NCBI RefSeq assembly: GCF_022814865.1
Contig: NZ_JAKVRD010000002.1
Span: 248,001-312,000, forward strand
Length of the DNA: 64,000 bases
DNA from: Shimia aestuarii
Lineage (GTDB): Bacteria > Pseudomonadota > Alphaproteobacteria > Rhodobacterales > Rhodobacteraceae
Reading direction: 5' to 3'
Of this stretch, positions 9,664-18,887 are shown one piece after another. Both the position numbers and the translations under genes were made by a program. How positions within the stretch are numbered: the first letter of the stretch is position 1; the number at the start of each line of letters is the position of its first letter. Under the pieces are notes generated by a model. That model saw only the letters and a program-made list of their open reading frames with translations, did not search any database and was not told where the DNA came from.

Positions 9664-9775
9664 GGCGGAGCCATAGAAAGCCCCGCGTTCGGTCTGCGCG
9701 ATGCAGGGCAGTATCAATCGCCAATGTCTTGAAAGAACAAGACCTTGGCGAAATCGCAGACAAGGAGGGGCAGGG

Positions 9776-10246
9776 ATGCGTCTTGTGTTTTGGGCCGGGT
9801 TTTGGGCCTTCATCACGGATCAGGCGAGCAAGTATCTCGTGGTTCACTACCTGAACCTGCGCGACATTCACGTGATCGAAGTCGCGCCTCCTTACCTGCG
9901 TTTCGTCATGGGATGGAACGAAGGGGTGAATTTTGGACTGTTTGCAAGTGGTTCGGAGGCGGCACGCTGGCTTCTGATCGCTATCGCGCTCGCCGTGGTG
10001 GCCTTTGTGCTTGGCTGGGTGCGACGAGATCCGCCGGGGCGCGGCGGGCTAGTCGCGGCAGGGTTGCTTGTTGGAGGCGCGTTGGCCAATGTTGTGGACC
10101 GTCTGCTCTATGGTGCGGTGGCGGATTTCCTCAACATGTCTTGTTGTGGGATCAACAATCCATTCGCTTTCAATCTCGCCGATGTTTGGATCTTCATGGG
10201 GGCTTTCGGTCTCGTGATCCTTGGTGGTACAAAAAAGCCCTCGTGA
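9776..10246 (+). CDS. lspA: Lipoprotein signal peptidase
   Basis: LspA is the inner-membrane aspartyl protease that cleaves prolipoproteins after lipidation. The 156-aa protein has four predicted membrane segments, the DQASKY block and the two catalytic Asp motifs (NVVDR and VADFLN). The ATG at 9776 follows AAGGAGGGGCAGGG; the longer open frame upstream is unlike LspA. The next gene encodes a lipoprotein, a natural substrate. Confidence 0.95.
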   Translation: MRLVFWAGFWAFITDQASKYLVVHYLNLRDIHVIEVAPPYLRFVMGWNEGVNFGLFASGSEAARWLLIAIALAVVAFVLGWVRRDPPGRGGLVAAGLLVGGALANVVDRLLYGAVADFLNMSCCGINNPFAFNLADVWIFMGAFGLVILGGTKKPS

Positions 10247-10297
10247 CCTCGCGGCCTGGATGGGCTAAAAGCGGGGCGAAGAAGCAGGAGTAAGACG

Positions 10298-10810
10298 ATG
10301 CGCATCATGCGTGTAGCGATGATCGGATGTGTTTTGGCGCTCGCCGCGTGCAGCAGCGACGACGGCGTCCGCGTCCTGAGTTCGAACGGCGATGGCCCTG
10401 ACGAGTTCCGTATTCTACCTGCCAAACCGCTCAGTGAGCCGAAAAGCTATACTTCGCTCCCCGAGCCAACTCCGGGTGGCAAAAACCTGACGGACGTGGA
10501 TCCGAAGGGGGATGCGGTGGCTGCGCTTGGCGGACGTCGCAACGCGGTCCATAGCGATACGATCGCGCGCTCGGATTCGGCGCTGGTCAACTACACTGGC
10601 CGCAACGGGCGCACCGAAGACATTCGCGGCACGCTTGCCTCTGAGGATGAGGAGTTCCGCAAGCGCCGTGGCCGCTTTGCGAATATCAAGATCGTCAAGC
10701 AAGACCGCTACAATGATGTCTATGACCGCTACCAGCTCGACCAATACCAAGAGCAGTATCGCTGGCGTCGTGGTGGTGCGACCACCCCAGCGGCTCCGCC
10801 GCGTCAGTAA
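10298..10810 (+). CDS. DUF3035 lipoprotein
   Basis: This 170-aa protein has a short signal peptide ending in a lipobox (LAAC, Cys19) and belongs to the DUF3035 family common in Rhodobacterales. The mature part is polar with a charged DRYNDVYDRYQLDQY stretch near the C-terminus and no enzymatic motif. It lies between lspA and two M16 peptidase genes on the same strand, suggesting a shared envelope role. A GGAG precedes the ATG. Confidence 0.85.
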   Translation: MRIMRVAMIGCVLALAACSSDDGVRVLSSNGDGPDEFRILPAKPLSEPKSYTSLPEPTPGGKNLTDVDPKGDAVAALGGRRNAVHSDTIARSDSALVNYTGRNGRTEDIRGTLASEDEEFRKRRGRFANIKIVKQDRYNDVYDRYQLDQYQEQYRWRRGGATTPAAPPRQ

Positions 10811-10841
10811 CTTCGCCTGACATCGTGACAAGATCGTGAGC

Positions 10842-10864
10842 CCCCCTTGAAGCTTCGGAGGGGG
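10842..10864 (+). terminator. Weak hairpin after the DUF3035 gene
   Basis: A C-rich/G-rich stem (10842-10847 with 10859-10864) encloses a GAAGCTTC palindrome. There is no U tract, so this may be an attenuating or RNA-protecting structure rather than a terminator before the M16 genes. Confidence 0.3.
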
Positions 10865-10908
10865 AGCGTAACTATCTGCCAAGACTACTCGTTACAGGGA
10901 GACATCGA

Positions 10909-12252
10909 ATGATGCGTTTTCTCGCCGGCGTCGCGGCGTGCGCCATGGCTGCATTGCCTCTTCGTGCGGAAGAACAGGTCACCGATTTCCGCCTTGAGAA
11001 CGGTATGCAGGTTGTCGTGATTGAAGATCACCGCGCGCCGGTTGTGATGCACATGGTCTGGTATCGGGCCGGGGCGGCGGATGAAACGCCGGGCGTCTCC
11101 GGCGTGGCGCATTTCCTCGAGCACCTTCTCTTCAAAGGAACAGAGACGCTTGAACCAGGCGAGTTTTCGGCCACGGTTGCCGCAAATGGCGGGCGCGACA
11201 ACGCGTTTACGAGCTATGACTACACTGCCTATTTCCAACGGATCGCCGCTGATCGGCTTGAGCTCATGATGAAGATGGAGAGCGACCGGATGGTCAACCT
11301 CCAACTGGACGAAGAGGATATTCTGACCGAGCGTGAGGTGATTATCGAAGAGCGCAATCAACGGGTCGAAAATAGCCCTGCCGCCCTCATGAGAGAACAG
11401 CTCGACGCGGCGCAGTATCTAAATCATCGCTATGGCGTGCCGATCATCGGCTGGCGTCATGAGATGGAGACCCTCTCGCTCGAGGATGCCCTTGCTTACT
11501 ACGAGAAGTTCTACGCACCCAATAACGCGATTCTCGTCGTGGCAGGCGATGTTGACCCGGACGAGGTTCATGCGCTGGCCAAGACGTACTATGGCGTCCT
11601 ACCGCCGAACCCCGACCTTGGAGAGCGGGTGCGCCCCGTTGAACCACCGCAAACCGCCGCCCGGCGGATGGTCTTTGAAGACCCGCGTGTGGCACAAGAC
11701 TATGTGCGCCGCTCTTACCTAGCGCCAGAGCGTGATCCCGGCGCGCAGGAGACGGCCGCGGCGCTGACAATCCTTGCCGAAATCCTTGGCGGCGGCACGA
11801 CGTCGTTTTTTGCAGAGAAGCTTCAATTTGACGAACAGCTCGCGGTCTATACCGGTGCTTGGTATGGCGGCACGTCACTTGACGATACGACATTCGACCT
11901 CATCGTTGTTCCGAAGGATGGTATCGGTCTTGATGAAGCAGAAGAGGCGATGGATCGCACGCTTCGTGACTTCATGGAGACGGGGGTCGACCCCGAACAG
12001 CTTGACCGGATCAAGATGCAATTGCGGGCATCGCAGATCTATGCCCGCGATGACGTGGAGAGCATTGCCAACCGCTATGGCCGGGCGCTCACCTCGGGCC
12101 TGACGATTGCCGATGTGAAGGCGTGGCCGGAAATTCTTGAAGCGGTGACAGAGGAAGACATCCTGCAAGCCGCGGAAATGGTCTTTGCCCTCGATAACTC
12201 GGTGACTGGCTGGTTGCGTGCGCCGCAAGCTGCGATGGAGGTGAACCAATGA
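10909..12252 (+). CDS. M16 family zinc peptidase, catalytic member
   Basis: This 447-aa protein has a signal peptide (about residues 1-20) and the inverted zinc motif HFLEH (His68, Glu71, His72), with the distal Glu in ILTEREVIIEER. The fold is that of pitrilysin/processing-peptidase-like M16 enzymes, which cut short unstructured peptides. It is probably periplasmic. The stop overlaps the next M16 gene start as ATGA, so the two are coupled and probably form a heterodimer. Confidence 0.93.
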   Translation: MMRFLAGVAACAMAALPLRAEEQVTDFRLENGMQVVVIEDHRAPVVMHMVWYRAGAADETPGVSGVAHFLEHLLFKGTETLEPGEFSATVAANGGRDNAFTSYDYTAYFQRIAADRLELMMKMESDRMVNLQLDEEDILTEREVIIEERNQRVENSPAALMREQLDAAQYLNHRYGVPIIGWRHEMETLSLEDALAYYEKFYAPNNAILVVAGDVDPDEVHALAKTYYGVLPPNPDLGERVRPVEPPQTAARRMVFEDPRVAQDYVRRSYLAPERDPGAQETAAALTILAEILGGGTTSFFAEKLQFDEQLAVYTGAWYGGTSLDDTTFDLIVVPKDGIGLDEAEEAMDRTLRDFMETGVDPEQLDRIKMQLRASQIYARDDVESIANRYGRALTSGLTIADVKAWPEILEAVTEEDILQAAEMVFALDNSVTGWLRAPQAAMEVNQ

Positions 12253-13547
12253 TTCGTGTGGTTCTGACGTGTGTCCTGTTCTTTGTGGCGCTTCCGTTGC
12301 GCGCAGAGGTCGACATCAAGGAAGTGACATCGCCGGGCGGGATCAAGGCTTGGCTTGTCGAGGAACCTTCGATTCCCTTTGTCGCGCTTGAACTGCGCTT
12401 TAAGGGCGGGGCGTCATTGGATGCACCCGGCAAGCGCGGTGCGACGAACCTGATGATGGGTCTTCTCGAAGAAGGCGCGGGCGAGCTCGACGCGCGCGGT
12501 TTTGCGCGCGCAGCGGAATCTTTGGCCGCGAGCTTTAGCTATACTGCGGGCGATGATGCTGTATCCGTATCCGCGCGGTTCCTCACCGAGAACCGGGACA
12601 AGGCGGTTGATCTTCTACGTCTGTCGCTTGTGGACCCCACCTTTCCTGAGCAGGCGGTTGAGCGCGTGCGCGGGCAGGTGCTTTCGGGGTTGCGCAGCGA
12701 TATGAAAGACCCGAACGCCATTGCAGGCCGGGCCTTCAAGGCGATGGCCTTTGGCGATCATCCTTATGGGACGCCCTATGAAGGCAGTTTGGAGAGCGTG
12801 TCTGCCCTGACGCGCGATGATCTCGTCGCGGCGCACAAGGCGGTTCTTGCACGTGACCGCCTCTATGTCTCTGCGGTGGGTGATATCACCGCTGAAGACC
12901 TTGGCGTCTTACTTGATACGTTGCTCGGCGACCTGCCCGAGACGGGCGCGCCCATGCCGGGGCCTGCGGAACTGCGCCTTGAGGGCGGTGTCGAGGTCGT
13001 GGAGTTCGATACGCCACAATCTGTCGCCCATTTCGGCCAGAAGGGGCTTGAGCGCGACGACGAGGACTTCTTTGCGGCCTATGTCATGAACGTGATCCTC
13101 GGCGGGGGCGGGTTCGAAAGCCGTCTGATGACCGAGGTGCGCGAGAAACGTGGCCTGACCTATGGTGTCTATTCCTACCTTGTCCCGAAAGACCACGCGG
13201 CGCTCTATCTCGGGAGCGTGGCCTCGGCCAATGACCGTATCGCCGAGGCGATTTCCGTGATCCGGGCCGAGTGGGAGCGTCTGGTCGAAGATGGTGTGAC
13301 GCAGGATGAGCTCGATAAGGCCAAGGCCCTGCTAACCGGGGCTTATCCGCTTCGGTTTGACGGCAATGGTGCGATCGCGCGGATCATGGTGGGCATGCAG
13401 CTAGATGATTTGCCCATCGATTACATCAAGACGCGCAACGACAAAGTCAACGCGGTGACGCGTGAGGATGTGAACCGCGTCGCGCGCGAACTGCTCGACC
13501 CGGAAGGGCTGCAATTCGTCGTTGCGGGCAAGCCCGAAGGCCTTTGA
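12249..13547 (+). CDS. M16 family peptidase, non-catalytic partner
   Basis: This 432-aa secreted M16-fold protein has a signal peptide of about 19 residues. The HXXEH zinc motif is absent: the equivalent region reads GKRGATNLMMGLLEEG. The REKRGLTYGVYS block, which carries the Arg/Tyr pair used for substrate binding in M16 partner subunits, is present. This matches the known active/inactive subunit pairs of M16B peptidases rather than a decayed gene. Confidence 0.9.
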   Translation: MIRVVLTCVLFFVALPLRAEVDIKEVTSPGGIKAWLVEEPSIPFVALELRFKGGASLDAPGKRGATNLMMGLLEEGAGELDARGFARAAESLAASFSYTAGDDAVSVSARFLTENRDKAVDLLRLSLVDPTFPEQAVERVRGQVLSGLRSDMKDPNAIAGRAFKAMAFGDHPYGTPYEGSLESVSALTRDDLVAAHKAVLARDRLYVSAVGDITAEDLGVLLDTLLGDLPETGAPMPGPAELRLEGGVEVVEFDTPQSVAHFGQKGLERDDEDFFAAYVMNVILGGGGFESRLMTEVREKRGLTYGVYSYLVPKDHAALYLGSVASANDRIAEAISVIRAEWERLVEDGVTQDELDKAKALLTGAYPLRFDGNGAIARIMVGMQLDDLPIDYIKTRNDKVNAVTREDVNRVARELLDPEGLQFVVAGKPEGL

Positions 13548-13553
13548 TCCCGC

Positions 13554-15896
13554 TCATTCGCCGTAGGGGATCCAGATGTTCTTGACCTCGGTCGCGGCCT
13601 CGAGGAACGCGCGCGTGTGATCCTCGGACCAGTCCCGCGCTTTGGCATTGTTGACCCATGTGCGCTTGAGGTTGCCCGAGCTTTCGCGCTCGATCTCGGC
13701 GGAGAGGTCGCAGGACGAGAAGGACCACACAGCGTCGATATCAAGATGCCCGGCCATCGGCGTGGCAAGGTCTTTGTGTGCGCCTGTGAGGATGTTCACG
13801 ACACCGCCCGGCACGTCCGAGGTCTCCAGCACCTGATAGAAATCCGTCGCGGCAAGAGGGAACGGCTCGGACGCAGCGAGGATGATACGGTTGCCCATGG
13901 CGATGGCGGGGGCCATGACCGAGACGAGGCCGAGAAGCGGCGCCTCGTCAGGGCAGAGCGCGGCGATGACGCCCGTTGGTTCCTTTTGGGCGAGCGCGAC
14001 ACCGCGGATCGGGACGCCATGCACCTGCCCGTCGTATTTGTCGGCCCATGCAGCGGCCGTAAAGAGCCGGCGGATCGCGGTTTCGACCTCTTTGCCGCCA
14101 GAACGCCCGCCTGTCATGGCATTGATACGATGCGCGAATTCGCTTTCCCGGGCCGAGAGGTTTTCGGCGATATAGTAGAGCACTTGCGCGCGCTGATGGC
14201 CGGACATGCTGGACCAGGCCTTGGCGCCGCGCGCCGCTTCGACCGCGTTGCGCAGATCCTTGCGGTTGGCAAGCGGTGCTTGGCCCAAGAGATTGCCATT
14301 GCGGCCATAGACGGCACGGGAATAGCCGCCATCGGGCCGCGCCTGCTTGCCACCAATGTAGAGCTTCGTCGTGCGGTCGAGCGCATCCTCCGGTGCACCC
14401 TTGCCCTTGAACCCTTCGACCGGGGCCAAAGGCTTGGTGGTCTTGCCAATGGGTCGTGTATAGGCCGAAAGCCCCTCCCAGCCGCCTTCACGGCCATAAC
14501 CGCTCTCGCGCACACCGCCGAACCCGGCGGCGGCGTCGAACATGTTGCTCCCGTTGATCCAGACCACCCCGGCGGCCAGTTGCGGCGCGACTCCGAGCGC
14601 GAGGTTGATATTCTCGCTCCAGACAGACGCGGCAAGGCCATAGCGGGTATTGTTGGCAAGCGCGACGGCTTCAGCAGGCGTTCGGAAGGTCGCGGAGACG
14701 AGGACCGGGCCAAAAATCTCTTCCTGCATGAGCGGCGAGGAGGGGGAGAGGCCGGTGATGAGGGTCGGCGGGTAGAAATGCCCCTCGACCGGCATCTCGA
14801 CCTCGGCGCGGTAGGTCTCGCCTTCGCGACACCCCGCGACAAGTTCGGTCACTTTCGCCAGTTGCGTCGCGTCGATCACCGCGCCGACGTCGATGCATTT
14901 GTCGAGCGGGTTGCCGAGGCGCAGGCGGTCCATGCGGGCTTTGAGCTTGCGATGAAAGCGGTCCGCGATGCCTTCTTGCACGAGAAGGCGAGACCCGGCG
15001 CAGCAGACCTCGCCCTGATTGAACCAGATCGCATCGACAAGCCCCTCGATGGCCGAGTCGATATCAGCGTCGTCAAAGACGATGAAAGGGGATTTGCCGC
15101 CAAGCTCGAGCGTGAGCGCCTTGCCGGATCCGGCGGTCGCGGCGCGGATTTTGCGGCCAACCTCGGTCGACCCTGTGAAGGCGATCTTGTCGATCCCGTC
15201 ATGTGTGACGATCCTTTCGCCCACCACGCCATCGCCGGTGACGATATTGACAACGCCGGCGGGAAGGCCCGCCTGTTGGCAGATATCGGCAAAGAGAAGC
15301 GCGGTCAGGGAGGTTTGCTCGGCTGGTTTCAAGACGACCGTGTTGCCCATTGCGAGAGCCGGGGCGATCTTCCACGCGAGCATCAGGAGCGGGAAGTTCC
15401 ACGGGATGATCTGACCACAAACGCCAAGTGCCTCGCGCCCGGGCAATTCGCTCTCCATCAGCTCGGCCATGCCCGCGTGATAGTAGAAGTGACGTTGGGC
15501 AAGCGGCACGTCGATGTCACGGCTCTCGCGGATTGGTTTGCCGTTGTCGAGGGTCTCCAGAACGGCAAAGAGACGGGCATGTTTCTGCAAGAGACGGGCG
15601 ATGGCGTAGAGGTGCCGCGCGCGCCCGTGACCTCCGAGTCCCGCCCATTTGCGCTGTGCCTTACGGGCGGCGGTGACGGCGGCGTCCACGTCCTCTGCCG
15701 TCGCTTGCGAGAGTTTGGCCAGCGTTTCGCCATTGGCGGGGTTGAGGGAGGGGAAATCGTCTTTTGGCTCGGTCCAGCCGCCATTGATGAAATGGCCAAA
15801 CCGCGCGCCCTGATCGACGACCCAGGCCAGAGCATCGCCCGCGCTTTCGGGGGCCGGGCCGTAGTCCATGGATTGGAAAATATCTTTGACGGTCAT
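13554..15896 (-). CDS. ALDH16-type double-domain aldehyde dehydrogenase
   Basis: This 780-aa protein oxidises an aldehyde with NAD+. The first domain (about 1-480) is a complete ALDH with ELGGKSP (Glu264) and GEVCCAGSR (catalytic Cys298). The second domain (about 500-780) repeats the N-terminal ALDH fold but lacks the Glu and Cys active-site blocks and stops early. That is the architecture of the ALDH16 family, in which bacterial members keep the active Cys in domain 1. It lies 20 bp downstream of deoC, whose product acetaldehyde is a plausible substrate. It converges with the M16 pair at a 6-bp gap. Confidence 0.88.
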   Translation of the reverse strand: MTVKDIFQSMDYGPAPESAGDALAWVVDQGARFGHFINGGWTEPKDDFPSLNPANGETLAKLSQATAEDVDAAVTAARKAQRKWAGLGGHGRARHLYAIARLLQKHARLFAVLETLDNGKPIRESRDIDVPLAQRHFYYHAGMAELMESELPGREALGVCGQIIPWNFPLLMLAWKIAPALAMGNTVVLKPAEQTSLTALLFADICQQAGLPAGVVNIVTGDGVVGERIVTHDGIDKIAFTGSTEVGRKIRAATAGSGKALTLELGGKSPFIVFDDADIDSAIEGLVDAIWFNQGEVCCAGSRLLVQEGIADRFHRKLKARMDRLRLGNPLDKCIDVGAVIDATQLAKVTELVAGCREGETYRAEVEMPVEGHFYPPTLITGLSPSSPLMQEEIFGPVLVSATFRTPAEAVALANNTRYGLAASVWSENINLALGVAPQLAAGVVWINGSNMFDAAAGFGGVRESGYGREGGWEGLSAYTRPIGKTTKPLAPVEGFKGKGAPEDALDRTTKLYIGGKQARPDGGYSRAVYGRNGNLLGQAPLANRKDLRNAVEAARGAKAWSSMSGHQRAQVLYYIAENLSARESEFAHRINAMTGGRSGGKEVETAIRRLFTAAAWADKYDGQVHGVPIRGVALAQKEPTGVIAALCPDEAPLLGLVSVMAPAIAMGNRIILAASEPFPLAATDFYQVLETSDVPGGVVNILTGAHKDLATPMAGHLDIDAVWSFSSCDLSAEIERESSGNLKRTWVNNAKARDWSEDHTRAFLEAATEVKNIWIPYGE

Positions 15897-15916
15897 GGTC
15901 TTGTCTCCGGTCGCCG

Positions 15917-16897
15917 TTACCCTATCGGGTGGCGATAGCTGGCCGAGTAGTGGCCGGTGACGTGGTGTTCGAGTTGGCGTTCGATGTCGCCGAGAAGCGA
16001 GGACGCGCCGAAGCGGAACAGGTCCGGCTGAAGCCAGCGGTGGCCCAGCTCTTCCTTGATGAGCGACAGGTAGATGAGTGCGTCCTTAGCCTTGGATATC
16101 CCGCCTGCCGGTTTGTAGCCAACGCGGTGCCCGGTGTGTTCGTAGTAGTCGCGGATGGCGCGGATCATCACGAGCGAGACGGGCAGCGTCGCGTTGACGC
16201 TTTCCTTGCCGGTCGAGGTCTTGATGAAATCCGCCCCGGCCATCATGCAGACCAGCGAGGCGCGCGCGACGTTGCGCAGGGAGCCAAGCTCGCCCGTGGC
16301 GAGGATGGCCTTCACATGGGCATCGCCACAGGCCGCGCGGAAGGCGCACATCTCGTCATAAAGCGCCTGCCAGTCGCCGGTGAGGACATGGCGGCGAGAG
16401 ATAACGATGTCGATCTCGGCGGCGCCGGCCTCGACGCTGGCCTCGATCTCGGAAAGGCGGAGGTTGAAGGGAGAAAGCCCGGCGGGAAACCCTGTCGAAA
16501 CGGCGGCAACTGGGATGCCAGAGCCATGCAGCGCGGCGACGGCCGGGGCGATCATCTCGTGATAGACACAGACCGCGCCGACGGTGAGCCCTTCCATGCC
16601 GAGCGCGGCGAGGAGGTCGGGGCGCACGGGTTGGCGGGCCTTGGCAGATAGGCGCGCGACGCGCCCGGGTGTGTCATCCCCGGACAGAGTTGTGAGGTCG
16701 ATGCAGCTTATCGCCTTGCAGAGCCATGCGGCCTGATACTCTTTCTTGACCGAGCGGCGGCCCGGCAGGGTCGCGACGCGGCGCTCGATGGCGGAGGTAT
16801 TGGCCTGCGCACGGCGCACCCAGTCGAGATCGAGCGGCATGCCCCCATTGCGCGTCTCGAGCGTTTGGGGGAGCTGATGAATGGTGTCGGAAAGCAT
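15917..16897 (-). CDS. deoC: Deoxyribose-phosphate aldolase
   Basis: DeoC splits 2-deoxyribose-5-phosphate into glyceraldehyde-3-phosphate and acetaldehyde. The 326-aa protein is of the longer DeoC type, with the Schiff-base lysine in FIKTSTGK (Lys226), the STGFPAG block and the VGYKPAGGI block with the second lysine. The ATG at 16897 (MLSDTIHQ) has an AGGGGAC upstream; an earlier in-frame start at 16951 has none. It is first in a deoC-aldehyde dehydrogenase unit. No deoA or deoD is visible here. Confidence 0.95.
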   Translation of the reverse strand: MLSDTIHQLPQTLETRNGGMPLDLDWVRRAQANTSAIERRVATLPGRRSVKKEYQAAWLCKAISCIDLTTLSGDDTPGRVARLSAKARQPVRPDLLAALGMEGLTVGAVCVYHEMIAPAVAALHGSGIPVAAVSTGFPAGLSPFNLRLSEIEASVEAGAAEIDIVISRRHVLTGDWQALYDEMCAFRAACGDAHVKAILATGELGSLRNVARASLVCMMAGADFIKTSTGKESVNATLPVSLVMIRAIRDYYEHTGHRVGYKPAGGISKAKDALIYLSLIKEELGHRWLQPDLFRFGASSLLGDIERQLEHHVTGHYSASYRHPIG

Positions 16898-16990
16898 GGT
16901 GTCCCCTGTTCGGATCGCCGTCAGGGTGTCATGCCATGCGGGGCTTGGCAAGATTGGTCAGGGCCCGTGCAACGCCGGGTAAAGCTCGGA

Positions 16991-18736
16991 TCAGGCGGCG
17001 TTTTCGTTCGGGGTCAGGGCCACCATTGCATCATATTGCGAAAGGAAGACCCGGCCCGTCAGATCATTGATGAAATGGCTGCGCTGGAGGCGATCCATGA
17101 CCGGGCCTTTGACCTCGGAGAGGTGCAGCGTGATGCCGATTTCGTGCAAGCGGCGGTTGGCTTCTTCGAGGCTTTCAAGAGCGCTCATGTCGATCTCGTT
17201 CACGGCGGAGCACATCAGAACCACATGGCGTATGTCGTTGTCTCCGACGACCCGGTCATAGAGGTAATCCTCGAGATAACGGGCATTGGCGAAATAGAGG
17301 CTTTCGTCGATGCGCAGGGTCACAAGCGATGGGTCGGTCTGCACGTCGTGGCGCAGGATGTTGCGGAAATGCTGGGTGCCGGGGACGAGGCCGACTTCGG
17401 CCACGTGGGGGCGGGAGGTCTTGTAGAGAAAGAGGCCGATGGAGATCAGCACACCTGCGGACACCCCGACCTCGACGCCGAAGCCGAGGGTCAGAAGGAT
17501 CGTGGCGGCGACGGCGGAGAAGTCGACGCGCGAATAGTGCCAGGTGCGCTTGAGGATCGAGAAGTCGACGAGGCTCAGGACGGCGACGATGATCGTGGCG
17601 GCGAGGGTGGCCTTGGGCAGGAAGAAGAGAAGCGGCGTCAGCAGAAGCGCGGCTAGCGCGATGCCGACAGCGGTAAAGGCTCCGGCGGCGGGGGTTTCGG
17701 CCCCGGCGTCGAAGTTCACGACCGAGCGGGCAAAACCGCCTGTCACCGGATAACCCCCTGAAATTGCTGCGGCAATGTTGGCGGTGCCGAGGCCGACGAG
17801 TTCCTGATCGGGGATGATGCGCTGGCGCTTCTTGGCGGCGAGCGTTTGTGCGACGGAGACGGATTCGACAAAGCCGATGATCGAGATCAGCAGCGCGGAG
17901 ACGAAAAGGGAGGACCAGATTTCGCCGGAAAAGCTCGGCAGGGAAAGCGGCGGCAGGCCCATCGGCACCTCGCCAACGATGCGGACGCCGTGGTTTTGGA
18001 GGCCAAAGAGCCATGTGACGAGGGTTGTCACGGCGACGGCGCCAACGGGGCCTGCCTTGGCGAGGATATCGGCCATGCGGGGCTTGAGGCCAGCGTCGAG
18101 CAGGAGCGGCTTGAGCCCCTTGCGCACCCAGAACAGGAAGCCCGTCGCCATGATGCCGATCACCAGCGTGATGAGGTTGGTTTCCGGCAGGTGGGCAAGG
18201 ATCGAGCCAAGCAGAGTTGGTAGGTTGTGGCCATGCGCATCGACACCGAGGAGGTGCTTCAACTGGGACGTGGCGATGAGGACACCAGAGGCCGTGATGA
18301 ACCCGGCGATCACCGGGTGCGAGAGGAAATTCGCAATGAAACCAAGGCGAAAGACCCCCATGAGTGTGAGCATCAGGCCGGAGATAAAGGCCAGCGTGAT
18401 GGCGGCGGCGGCGTATTCGGCGGTGCCTTGGAGGGCGAGGTTGCCGACGGCGGCGGCGGTCATCAGGGAGACCACGGCGACCGGCCCGACGGCCAGCGCG
18501 CGGGACGTGCCGAAGACGGCGTAGGCGACGAGCGGCAGGATCGAGGCATAGAGGCCCATCTCGGGCGGGAGGCCGGCGAGGAGGGCGTAGGCGAGGGACT
18601 GCGGAATGAGCATGATCGTGACGATGACGGCGGCCACGAGATCGGAAGTCAGCGTGTCGCGGTCGTAGCTCTTGCCCCATTGCAGGATCGGCAGGTTGCG
18701 CTCGAGCGTGGCACGGGTCGGTCTGGGCAGGCGCAT
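16991..18736 (-). CDS. SulP family anion transporter with STAS domain
   Basis: This 581-aa inner-membrane protein has the SulP signature region (QSLAYALLAGLPPEMGLYAS), about 10-12 hydrophobic segments, and a C-terminal cytoplasmic STAS domain (from about residue 440, with VVLMCSAVNEIDMSALESLEE). SulP proteins move sulfate, bicarbonate or related anions. The ATG at 18736 has AAAGGACCAAGAG upstream. The promoter carries a BigR/SqrR-like operator and the neighbours are sulfide genes. A sulfur oxyanion substrate is therefore likely, but direction and specificity are inferred. Confidence 0.9.
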   Translation of the reverse strand: MRLPRPTRATLERNLPILQWGKSYDRDTLTSDLVAAVIVTIMLIPQSLAYALLAGLPPEMGLYASILPLVAYAVFGTSRALAVGPVAVVSLMTAAAVGNLALQGTAEYAAAAITLAFISGLMLTLMGVFRLGFIANFLSHPVIAGFITASGVLIATSQLKHLLGVDAHGHNLPTLLGSILAHLPETNLITLVIGIMATGFLFWVRKGLKPLLLDAGLKPRMADILAKAGPVGAVAVTTLVTWLFGLQNHGVRIVGEVPMGLPPLSLPSFSGEIWSSLFVSALLISIIGFVESVSVAQTLAAKKRQRIIPDQELVGLGTANIAAAISGGYPVTGGFARSVVNFDAGAETPAAGAFTAVGIALAALLLTPLLFFLPKATLAATIIVAVLSLVDFSILKRTWHYSRVDFSAVAATILLTLGFGVEVGVSAGVLISIGLFLYKTSRPHVAEVGLVPGTQHFRNILRHDVQTDPSLVTLRIDESLYFANARYLEDYLYDRVVGDNDIRHVVLMCSAVNEIDMSALESLEEANRRLHEIGITLHLSEVKGPVMDRLQRSHFINDLTGRVFLSQYDAMVALTPNENAA

Positions 18737-18763
18737 CTCTTGGTCCTTTCGCGTATCCCACTT

Positions 18764-18791
18764 CATATATTCAAACTGGTGAATAAGTGAA
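18764..18791 (-). promoter_or_regulatory. sulP promoter with BigR/SqrR-type operator
   Basis: On the minus strand a TTCACT -35 (18786-18791) and a TATATG -10 (18764-18769) are separated by 16 bp. A perfect ATTC-N8-GAAT inverted repeat occupies 18769-18784, covering the spacer and the edge of the -10. ATTC-N8-GAAT is the recognition pattern known for the persulfide-sensing ArsR-family repressors SqrR/BigR. Its position suits repression that is lifted by sulfide. Confidence 0.65.
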
Positions 18792-18887
18792 GGGGGTATT
18801 ACCCCACTGTGCCGGAGGGTTGCCGGAAATCCGCACGAATCGGGCCAAACAAGGTGTAGCGCACTGTGGTTAATGGCGAAAACGCGG

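Noticed and set aside
12249-13547. Second M16 protein lacking HXXEH considered as a pseudogene.
   Set aside because: The frame is intact, the Arg/Tyr partner motif is kept and it is coupled to an active M16 gene, as in known M16B heterodimers.
13617-15938. A 773-codon plus-strand open frame covering the whole ALDH gene.
   Set aside because: It is antisense to an intact, motif-bearing ALDH16-type gene, is rich in Arg/Gly/Asp typical of reverse-frame reading at high GC, and has no ribosome binding site or family motif.
17256-18761. A 501-codon minus-strand frame inside the SulP gene.
   Set aside because: Same strand, other frame, of a clear transporter gene; the product is arginine/proline-rich with no domain.
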